Below, one piece after another: positions 1 to 5,601 of a stretch of DNA of 6,199 nt. The stretch lies in assembly GCA_937901285.1 (NCBI GenBank), contig CALCHI010000201.1:1-6199 (forward strand), given 5' to 3'. The position numbers were made by a program, and so were the translations under genes. Numbering within the stretch: position 1 is the stretch's first letter; each line of letters starts with the position of its first letter. The DNA is from UBA8437 sp003445035. Its GTDB lineage: Bacteria; Planctomycetota; Planctomycetia; Planctomycetales; Planctomycetaceae. The notes below the pieces were generated by a model. It worked only from the letters and a program-made list of their open reading frames with translations, had not been told where the DNA came from and did no database searches.

Positions 1-90
1 TCCTCTCCGTCCTCTCCGTCCTCTCCGTCCTCTCCGTCTTCGTCGTCTTCGTCGTCTTCGTCGTCTTCGTCCTGCTCGTCCTGCTCGACA
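1..90. repeat. 9-bp tandem repeat encoding an acidic tract
   Basis: Four exact copies of TCCTCTCCG fill 1-36. Three copies of TCTTCGTCG follow (37-63), then a TCTTCGTCC variant (64-72), TGCTCGTCC (73-81) and a decayed TGCTCGACA (82-90). On the minus strand, within the RND exporter, the units read as three-residue repeats of the Glu-Asp-Gly, Glu-Asp-Asp and Glu-Gln-Asp kind. Because the unit is a multiple of three, copy-number change would keep the reading frame. The array touches the left edge, so its full length is unknown. Confidence 0.92.
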
Positions 91-380
91 TCAAACAGCT
101 GAGTTTCCTCGTACGCGACGATCACGAACTCGTCTCCCCCGAACAGCTCACGGCTGGTTCGGAAGGCAGCCAGGTGAGGATCGTCTTCGGCGTAGAGCGA
201 TTCGATCGACTGGTCGAACCGCAACTGTCCGGCCGGCCAGATCGAAATCACTGCCGCAGTGGCTGCCAGCAGCAGCCATTTCGTCCGATGGGCCAACACG
301 TTGGCCAACAGGCTCTCGAGCCAACCGACACGGGATGACCCGTGCGGATCCTGATGTGGGTCGATCCCGTTGGTGTCCAT
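1..380 (-). CDS. RND/MMPL-type exporter, N-terminal part (runs off left edge)
   Basis: This is the first 126 codons of an inner-membrane exporter of the RND superfamily (MMPL-like type). Such proteins use the proton-motive force to move lipids or hydrophobic compounds outward. The ATG at 380-378 is the only sensible start, because an in-frame TGA lies a few codons upstream. The ribosome-binding site is weak (GGGGA, very close). Residues 1-33 are a hydrophilic cytoplasmic lead. Residues 34-51 form TM1 (KWLLLAATAAVISIW core). Residues 53-96 match the start of the first large extracytoplasmic loop in this family: LRFDQSIESLYAEDDPHL, then FRTSRELFGGDEFVIVAY. From about residue 99 the loop becomes almost purely Asp/Glu/Gly/Gln, encoded by the 9-bp repeat, and this continues past the edge. 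The remaining TM helices and second loop are outside the window, so the substrate cannot be assigned. It is divergently oriented to the glycosyltransferase gene. Family call is confident; subfamily is open. Confidence 0.82.
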   Translation of the reverse strand, partial: MDTNGIDPHQDPHGSSRVGWLESLLANVLAHRTKWLLLAATAAVISIWPAGQLRFDQSIESLYAEDDPHLAAFRTSRELFGGDEFVIVAYEETQLFDVEQDEQDEDDEDDEDDEDGEDGEDGEDGE

Positions 381-495
381 CGATCCCCGGCCCTGTCACC
401 GCGTCGGCAGTCATCGGTTACACTGGCATCCCCTGTCGAGGCCAGCGGACGTACAGGATAGTCGCGGTCGGACCGACGGGCCAACAGGAGTCTAC
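381..495. promoter_or_regulatory. Divergent intergenic region (exporter / glycosyltransferase)
   Basis: These 115 bp separate two divergently transcribed genes and should hold promoters for both. Only weak candidates are visible. On the minus strand, TTGGCC and TATCCT (each 4 of 6 to consensus) are separated by 18 bp and point at the exporter. The spacer between them contains an 11-bp interrupted palindrome, GTCGG-A-CCGAC at 467-477, which could be an operator or chance in GC-rich DNA. No convincing -35/-10 pair was found for the glycosyltransferase. An AGGAG ribosome-binding site sits at the right end. Confidence 0.35.
486..490 (+). promoter_or_regulatory. Ribosome-binding site AGGAG deciding the GTG start at 496
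   Basis: AGGAG lies 5 nt before a GTG at 496-498. It supports that GTG as the start of the glycosyltransferase rather than the in-frame TTG at 370. The TTG would add 42 Arg/His/Pro-rich residues before the first membrane helix and would reach across the divergent intergenic region. Confidence 0.7.
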
Positions 496-1800
496 GTGCC
501 CACACACCGTTCCCACCTGACACCGCTGCTTTGGGTGGTGCTGTTGGCACTGGCGATTCGCCTCCCGGTGGCGGCATGGCGGTGGGATTCGCTGGCCGAC
601 GATCGCGACCATTACCGCCTGCTGGCCGACGGCCTGGCCGATGGACGTGGCCTGGTGCACCCGGATCACGGCACCCCAACGGCCTATCGGCCCCCGCTGT
701 ACCCGCTACTGCTCGCCAGCGTCTCGTGGATCGGGGCGGGCCAGATCGGCATCGTGGCCCTGCACCTGTTGCTGGGACTGGTGACGGTGGCAGGGACCTG
801 GCAAACGGCGGTTCACCTGGGACTGGGCCACAGGGCGTGGTGGCCGGCGGCAGCCGTTGGTGTCGACCCGTTGCTGGTTGTCGGTGCCACACTGCCAATG
901 ACCGAAACACTCTTCACCGCACTGGCGGTCTGGATGCTGGCGGTGGCCACCTCGACACCTTCGACCCGCCGCGGCCTGGCACTGGGACTGCTGTTCGGGA
1001 TGGCCGCGGTCTGCCGGCCCTCGGTGTGGGCGTTTGCGGCGGTGACCGTCCTGGTCACGTTGCTGGACCTGTGCCGGAAACCTAAGCCGCAGCACTGGTC
1101 TCGCCACCGCATGGTCCAGGCCGCCCTTGTTGTCGGCGTCGCCGCGACCACCGGCCCCTGGCTGGCACGCAACCTGTCCGTTTCGGGAACCCCGGTACTG
1201 ACGACCACTCACGGCGGTTTCACGCTGCTGCTGGGCAACAACCCCGTCTTCTACGAACAGGTGGTTCGCCGGCCACTGGGAACAACCTGGAATGACACGA
1301 CATCAGACCCCGGACGGACGCCGGCCGACTGGCGAGACAACCTCGAGAGACAACTGCTGGTCCCACCCCAGGGTGTCGCAGCCGAACGCAAGCGTGACAT
1401 CAGGATGTACGGGCTGGCCATGTCCCATATCACCGAAGACCCGCCGGGATTTCTGCGGGCGTGCCTGTTGAGGGTGCTGCGGTTCTGGACGCCATGGCCA
1501 TCAGAATCGGCACCCGGATCCGCGTGGCCGGTCGCACTGAAATGGGCCGTCGCGGCGTGGTACGCGGTGACGTTGCTGGCAATGTTGCGGGGATTGTGGC
1601 GTGGACCCTGGCGAACACGCTCCCAATGGCGGGTTCCGCTGCTGTACCTCCTGGCCCTTTCACTGGTACACGTGGTCTTCTGGTCGACGATGCGGATGAG
1701 GGCTCCGGTGATGCCGGTCGTCTTTCTGCTGTCCTGTGTCGGGCTTGGCCGCCAGCCGGTCGAGCCCACTTCGGGAGGCGATGCTCTCGAGGCTTATTGA
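496..1800 (+). CDS. GT-C family membrane glycosyltransferase (PMT/ArnT-like, GT39-type)
   Basis: A 434-residue polytopic inner-membrane protein with roughly 9-10 hydrophobic helices. The family transfers sugars from polyprenyl-phosphate donors to lipid or protein acceptors on the periplasmic face. TM1 spans about residues 8-28. The first periplasmic loop follows, rich in Asp (D31, D35, D36, D38 in WDSLADDRDHY), where GT-C enzymes carry catalytic acidic residues. It ends in the family-typical AYRPPLYP (residues 63-70). Further hallmarks are GPWLARN (220-226), LLLGNNP (244-250) and, near the C-terminus, RMRAPVMP (about 399-407), resembling the 'R-x-R-x-P-x-x-P' end of this family. The GTG start is chosen for its AGGAG site and for placing TM1 near the N-terminus. 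Only about 25 residues follow the last motif, so there is no large C-terminal soluble domain. The stop codon overlaps the -35 box of the downstream lptD promoter. Acceptor and donor are unknown; neighbouring lptD makes an envelope glycolipid an attractive but unproven substrate. Confidence 0.85.
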   Translation: MPTHRSHLTPLLWVVLLALAIRLPVAAWRWDSLADDRDHYRLLADGLADGRGLVHPDHGTPTAYRPPLYPLLLASVSWIGAGQIGIVALHLLLGLVTVAGTWQTAVHLGLGHRAWWPAAAVGVDPLLVVGATLPMTETLFTALAVWMLAVATSTPSTRRGLALGLLFGMAAVCRPSVWAFAAVTVLVTLLDLCRKPKPQHWSRHRMVQAALVVGVAATTGPWLARNLSVSGTPVLTTTHGGFTLLLGNNPVFYEQVVRRPLGTTWNDTTSDPGRTPADWRDNLERQLLVPPQGVAAERKRDIRMYGLAMSHITEDPPGFLRACLLRVLRFWTPWPSESAPGSAWPVALKWAVAAWYAVTLLAMLRGLWRGPWRTRSQWRVPLLYLLALSLVHVVFWSTMRMRAPVMPVVFLLSCVGLGRQPVEPTSGGDALEAY

Positions 1801-1826
1801 CACTCCGGAAAACGTGGACATATAAT
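1797..1826 (+). promoter_or_regulatory. Consensus sigma70-type promoter for lptD
   Basis: TTGACA at 1797-1802 and TATAAT at 1821-1826 match both consensus hexamers perfectly with an 18-bp spacer. The -35 box includes the TGA stop (1798-1800) of the glycosyltransferase. Transcription would begin near 1832-1835, giving a 5' leader of about 125 nt to the GTG at 1960. The position directly upstream of the LptD-like gene on the same strand supports function. It is not experimentally shown. Confidence 0.75.
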
Positions 1827-1941
1827 CCCGCCCCCCGTGTCGCCAGCGGCCGGGGTCCACACCGGAAAAATCCCGCAACCCGCGAGTTCCTCACGTTTTG
1901 AGCGAACACGGCAGGCGAAGGGATTCCGATTCATTCGCCGG

Positions 1942-1946
1942 AAGGA
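1942..1946 (+). promoter_or_regulatory. Possible ribosome-binding site AAGGA for the GTG at 1960
   Basis: AAGGA lies 13 nt before the GTG at 1960-1962, a long but tolerable spacing. No comparable purine-rich site precedes the alternative GTG at 1837, which falls only a few bases after the predicted transcription start. Confidence 0.45.
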
Positions 1947-1959
1947 ACTGGATTCCATC

Positions 1960-4900
1960 GTGCCGGGCAGGAAGCCCATCCACGCCGCCTCTATTCGTCG
2001 TCCGCACCCGGCTGTCACCTCGCAGTGTCGTCGCCTGGTCGCGATCGTCGTCGTGCTGGCGCTGTCGCCCCCGGAAAACTCCGGCGGGGCCGACCCGGTT
2101 CCGACCAACGACCACGTCTCGATCTCGGCCGACTTCGGGTTTGAAACCGGGACCCGTGGTCTGATCGACACCTCGCGCGTGGTGATGCTGAGACGGCGGG
2201 TCACCATCCGGCAAGCCGACACGGTCCTCACCGCCGGACAGGGCATCGCCTGGATCAGCCGAGCACGTCCGCCGAAGACCGGGTTTCGCGTGCTGGTCTA
2301 CCTCGAGAAGAATGTGCGGCTCGAAGGACCCGACCAGACACACAACCGCCCGGTCCTGCTCCACGAACTGGCCATCTCTTCCTCCAGGCCGACCGTCCGA
2401 CTCGTTCGCAAACAGAATACCGCCACGCCGTTGAATCGCGACCCGCTCTACCGCCGCGCCACTGTCCGTCGACAACGACGGCCCGACGACCACAAGTTGG
2501 TCACCTACCAGGCCGAGACGGTCCCGGCCCCGATGACCAATGATGCACCACAGCGACTCCGGCGGGTGCAACTGTTCCCGCGAACCAATCGCCCCTTCAA
2601 CGTCACCACCGCCCCCTCGACGGGGACAATGCCCACCGAGAAGGTGGTGGTGATCACCGGAGGCGTCAACGTCGTGATCGACGGTGTCGCCCCCGACAGG
2701 ACCCAGGTCCTCTTCGGAGCCGAAACCGTCGATCTCTCGGCCGATCGGGTCGTCATCTGGACACAGTCCGACGACGACCAGCCCGTCACCTCCCAGCTCA
2801 TCCAGGCCGCCAAGAGACCGTTCCAGGTCTACATGGAGGGCAACATCGAGCTGCGATCCGGCGGCAACGTGATCCGGGCCCGGCGGGCACTCTACGACGC
2901 CAGGGAACACCGCGGCCTGATGCTCGACGCCGATCTGCTGGCCAAATTGCCCGGGGGACGAGTGCCGTTGAGAATCCGGGCTGAGAAGATCCGCAAGGAG
3001 GGCAAACACAGCTTCCACGCTCACAATGCCTGGGCCTCCACCAGCCCCTTTGGCGTCCCCGGTTACCGGCTCGAAGCCCGTGACGTCTTCCTCAATCGTC
3101 GGAGCCTGCCCAGCTGGCTCGCCACGCGGGCCGATGGTCGCAGTGCCAACCAGGTGGCCTGGATCCACTCGCAAAACAACCGGCTGTTGCTGGGCGAAAC
3201 GCCCCTCTTCTTCCTTCCCAACCTGGCTGGACCCGCGGATCCGGATCTCAATTTTCCGCTGCAACGGGTCAAGTTTCAGCAGGACAACGTCTTCGGGTTC
3301 CAGGTCAAGACGACCTGGAACCTGTTCTCGCTGCTTTCGATCGAACCAACCGAAGGAGTCGACTGGTCGCTCCATGCCGACTACTTCACCGATCGCGGAC
3401 CACTCGTCGGCAGCGGGCTCACCTATGAACTCGAGGGATTGCTGGGAATGCCCGGACAGGTGGAGGGATGGAGCAACGGCGCCTACCTCCACGACCGTGG
3501 TGTCGACAATCTCGGTCTCGACCGACGGCAGCTCGGCCTCGATTCGCCCCATCGTGGACGGGGTCGGTTGATCCATCGGCACGAACTGCCAGGTGGCTTC
3601 ACGATCCGCGGCGAAGTCGGCTACCTGTCCGACCGCAACCTGCTCGAACAGTACTACGAAGAAGAATTCGACGAGCAAAAAGACCAGGACACGATGTTGC
3701 GTCTCGAGCAATTGGGCGAGAACACGGCCTGGACCCTGTTGGCACAAACGCAGCTCAACGGATTCGAGACCACCACCGAGTGGCTGCCGCGGGGCGACAT
3801 CTACGTCTTCTCACAGCCGTTGATGGACAACCTGCCCGGGTGGCCGGCACTCAGCTGGTCATCACACACCTCGGCCGGCTACGCCCGGCTCCGCCCGGCC
3901 GACGCCCCGTTGGATCCGACCGACCTTTTCGCACCACTCGCCGACACGGCCGATGTCGGCGGGGCCGTGCTGATGTCTCGCCACGAACTGTCCCTGCCGG
4001 TGATGCTCGGCCCCACCCCGCTGGTTCCGTACGTGATGGCCGAGAGTGCGTACTGGAGCGAGGGGATGGCGGGAACCGAGATCGACCGACACCTCTTCAG
4101 CGGTGGACTTCGAGGCAGCCTCTCGATGTGGCGGGCCGATCCCGGCATCCGCAGCTCGATCCTCGGACTCAACGGCCTGGCCCACAAGATGACCTTCGAG
4201 ACCGACCTGGCCTGGACCGAGACCACCAGGGGTCTGGGCGAGATCCCCCAGTACAACGCGATCGACGACAACGCCCAGGAACGATTCCGCTACCGGCTGC
4301 TGACCAACAGCTTCGGCGGCGTCCTGCCGACCGGGTTCGACACCCGCAGCGTGGCCGTCCGCAACGGGGCCGGGCTGGGACTGACCGCACCCTGGCACGA
4401 ACTCGTCGCCGACCAGCAGGCCATGCGGATGGCCTGGCGTCACCGCCTGCAGACGAAGGTCGGTGCCCCCGGCCGCCAACGGATCCGCAACTGGATGACT
4501 CTCGACCTGGAAGCCACCTGGTTCCCCAAGCCCGACCGGGACAACTTCGGCGAGGACTTCGGGCTGCTGGGAGCCGCCTACCGATGGCACGTCAGTGACC
4601 GCACCACGCTGCTGGCCGATGCCTACATGGATCTCTTCGACGATGCCCCCGAGATGTGGAACCTGGGGCTGTTGAGCCAGAGGACGTCACGGGGCACGCT
4701 GTTCGCCAACCTCCGGCAGATCCGGGCCGGAGTGATCGACAGCCAGATCGTCACCGCGGGTCTCAGTTACCGGATGAGTCCCAAGTGGGTCTCAACACTC
4801 GCCACCGGCTACGACCTGGCCGAACGCCGAAACCAGGGCCAGTCACTGACCCTGACCCGCATCGGCGGCGACTTCCTGGTCCACCTCGGAGCCAGCTACG

Positions 4901-5007
4901 ACAACAGCCGCGGCACGGCCGGGTTCCAGCTGTCGGTGGAACCCCGTTTCGGGGCCATGAATGCCGCCAACCCACAGATGGGCCGGCTGCTGGGACTTCA
5001 GGACTAG
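1960..5007 (+). CDS. lptD: LptD/OstA-like outer-membrane LPS-assembly protein
   Basis: LptD inserts lipopolysaccharide into the outer leaflet of the outer membrane. From the GTG at 1960 the product is 1015 residues; the frame stays open to a GTG at 1837 (1056 residues). A signal peptide is visible: Arg-Arg at 24-25, a hydrophobic core at about 26-36 and possible cleavage after SGGA (44). Residues about 53-115 form a first OstA-like module. Residues 115-227 are an Arg/Pro/Thr-rich linker. A second OstA/LptA-like module follows: ITGG 232-235, DLSADRVVIWT 258-268, YMEGNIELRSGG 291-302. Residues 340-379 (ending STSPFGVPGYRLEARDVFLN) resemble the LptD segment just before the barrel. The barrel region begins near RLLLGETPLFFLPNL (408-422), continues through LSDRNLLEQYY (556-566), a familiar LptD-type motif, and runs to the C-terminus with alternating strand patterns. 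No cysteine is visible in the mature protein, unlike E. coli LptD. The C-terminus (LLGLQD) lacks a terminal aromatic. It is longer than E. coli LptD (784 residues), mainly through the N-terminal part. Confidence 0.8.
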   Translation: MPGRKPIHAASIRRPHPAVTSQCRRLVAIVVVLALSPPENSGGADPVPTNDHVSISADFGFETGTRGLIDTSRVVMLRRRVTIRQADTVLTAGQGIAWISRARPPKTGFRVLVYLEKNVRLEGPDQTHNRPVLLHELAISSSRPTVRLVRKQNTATPLNRDPLYRRATVRRQRRPDDHKLVTYQAETVPAPMTNDAPQRLRRVQLFPRTNRPFNVTTAPSTGTMPTEKVVVITGGVNVVIDGVAPDRTQVLFGAETVDLSADRVVIWTQSDDDQPVTSQLIQAAKRPFQVYMEGNIELRSGGNVIRARRALYDAREHRGLMLDADLLAKLPGGRVPLRIRAEKIRKEGKHSFHAHNAWASTSPFGVPGYRLEARDVFLNRRSLPSWLATRADGRSANQVAWIHSQNNRLLLGETPLFFLPNLAGPADPDLNFPLQRVKFQQDNVFGFQVKTTWNLFSLLSIEPTEGVDWSLHADYFTDRGPLVGSGLTYELEGLLGMPGQVEGWSNGAYLHDRGVDNLGLDRRQLGLDSPHRGRGRLIHRHELPGGFTIRGEVGYLSDRNLLEQYYEEEFDEQKDQDTMLRLEQLGENTAWTLLAQTQLNGFETTTEWLPRGDIYVFSQPLMDNLPGWPALSWSSHTSAGYARLRPADAPLDPTDLFAPLADTADVGGAVLMSRHELSLPVMLGPTPLVPYVMAESAYWSEGMAGTEIDRHLFSGGLRGSLSMWRADPGIRSSILGLNGLAHKMTFETDLAWTETTRGLGEIPQYNAIDDNAQERFRYRLLTNSFGGVLPTGFDTRSVAVRNGAGLGLTAPWHELVADQQAMRMAWRHRLQTKVGAPGRQRIRNWMTLDLEATWFPKPDRDNFGEDFGLLGAAYRWHVSDRTTLLADAYMDLFDDAPEMWNLGLLSQRTSRGTLFANLRQIRAGVIDSQIVTAGLSYRMSPKWVSTLATGYDLAERRNQGQSLTLTRIGGDFLVHLGASYDNSRGTAGFQLSVEPRFGAMNAANPQMGRLLGLQD

Positions 5008-5507
5008 GTCGCCTGCCCCTCCCCGTCCTCCCCCTGGCGTCGGTGCAGTTCCTCGTGCTCATCGTCGTCGGTCGGCCGGGTGTCCCGACCACGACCCGAG
5101 GTTAGCTCGATCCGGTCGACGAATTTCACGTTCGCACAGTCGTCCAGTTCGTCGGTGTGGCAGGCCGCCGGATCCTTGATCAGGAACCGAAACGGGCCGC
5201 CCTGGTCCAGGGTCATCGGCTGGCCCTCGACGGTGTAGACCAGGATGCCCTCGCCCCGGATCGGATCCAGGGGCACGCTGGCGGCAAAGTCGTCCTCGGT
5301 CGCGTGAAGTGTCAGATAGCTGGCACGCTCGGTCGGGCCGACCCTCGCGAGAATGGATTCGAGCGTCACACCGTCTCCACTGCGGGTGGGGTGAAACCGG
5401 CTGACGTCACGGACCTGATCGGACTCGTCGAATCCGGCAAGCGCCTCGTGGGTCAACACCAAAGGTGACTGGACTTCCCCGTCCACGGTCAGCGTCGAGG
5501 TGGTCAT
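5004..5507 (-). CDS. Small molybdopterin-dependent oxidoreductase-like protein (sulfite-oxidase fold)
   Basis: A 167-residue protein resembling the oxidoreductase molybdopterin-binding domain of the sulfite oxidase/YedY superfamily. Visible order: TLTVDGEVQSPLVLT at the N-terminus (5-19), RDVSRFHPTRSGDGVTLESIL (within 33-53), YLTLHATEDDFAASVPLD (64-81), GILVYTVEGQPMTLDQGGPF (87-106), RFLIKDPAAC (107-116) and CANVKFVDRIELT (124-136). The pattern 'GG P x R F L I ... C x N V K' is typical of this fold. The tail from about 141 is charged and probably disordered. There is no signal peptide or TM segment, so it is likely cytoplasmic. The only cysteines are C116 and C124; none sits where sulfite oxidases ligate Mo, so cofactor use and reaction are uncertain. 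The ATG at 5507-5505 is chosen because GGAGA lies 9 nt upstream and the conserved fold begins right after it. The frame extends upstream to 5744 only as an overlap with nrdJ. Its TAG overlaps the lptD stop. Confidence 0.77.
   Translation of the reverse strand: MTTSTLTVDGEVQSPLVLTHEALAGFDESDQVRDVSRFHPTRSGDGVTLESILARVGPTERASYLTLHATEDDFAASVPLDPIRGEGILVYTVEGQPMTLDQGGPFRFLIKDPAACHTDELDDCANVKFVDRIELTSGRGRDTRPTDDDEHEELHRRQGEDGEGQAT
5064..5095 (+). other. Candidate stem-loop 3' of lptD
   Basis: GTCGT at 5064-5068, a bulged C, then GGTCGG at 5070-5075 can pair with CCGACC at 5085-5090 and ACGAC at 5091-5095, with a 9-nt loop. It begins 56 nt past the lptD stop, inside the convergent gene. No T-run follows, so it is not a standard intrinsic terminator. 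It might mark the 3' end of the lptD transcript or be a chance GC-rich hairpin. Confidence 0.25.
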
Positions 5508-5516
5508 CGGCCGGAT

Positions 5517-5521
5517 TCTCC
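5517..5521 (-). promoter_or_regulatory. Ribosome-binding site GGAGA for the molybdopterin-fold gene
   Basis: On the minus strand GGAGA precedes the ATG at 5507 by 9 nt. It fixes this start and excludes the long upstream extension of the frame that would run back into nrdJ and across the terminator. Confidence 0.7.
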
Positions 5522-5537
5522 AGGGACGCAGGATGTC

Positions 5538-5577
5538 AAGAAGAAGGCACCCCGATCTGTCATTCGATCGGGGTGCC
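5538..5577 (-). terminator. Intrinsic terminator after nrdJ
   Basis: GGCACCCCGATC (5546-5557) and GATCGGGGTGCC (5566-5577) form a perfect 12-bp stem with an 8-nt loop. On the minus strand the stem is followed by TTCTTCTT (5545-5538), while the plus-strand side has no T-run, so it acts for minus-strand transcription. It begins 24 nt after the nrdJ stop and ends 30 nt before the ATG of the next minus-strand gene. Confidence 0.82.
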
Positions 5578-5601
5578 CGTTGCAAGAGATTCGCCGGTCC
5601 T

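Noticed and set aside
457..462. GATAGT as a -10 box for the glycosyltransferase
   Set aside because: It matches 4 of 6 but has no -35-like hexamer at 16-18 bp upstream; too weak to call.
370..495. N-terminal extension of the glycosyltransferase to a TTG at 370
   Set aside because: The added residues are Arg/His/Pro-rich and non-conserved in appearance, cross the divergent promoter region and overlap the exporter start, while the GTG at 496 has a good AGGAG site.
248..910. Minus-strand open frame across the exporter start and glycosyltransferase 5' part
   Set aside because: Pro/Arg-rich, overlaps two recognisable genes and spans the divergent intergenic region; it is an off-frame artefact.
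1891..3747. 618-residue open frame on the minus strand inside lptD
   Set aside because: It lies antisense to the recognisable LptD sequence, has no family-like segments, no TM or signal pattern, and is Gly/Val/Asp-rich as expected from the opposite strand of GC-rich coding DNA.
3468..4598. 376-residue plus-strand open frame inside the LptD barrel region
   Set aside because: Arg/Pro/Gly-rich out-of-frame translation of a real gene; no recognisable motif.
5534..5539. Minus-strand TTGACA as a -35 box for the molybdopterin-fold gene
   Set aside because: No acceptable -10 hexamer lies 16-18 bp downstream (ATCCGG there), and transcription would start at or after the ATG. The hexamer arises from the terminator T-tail.
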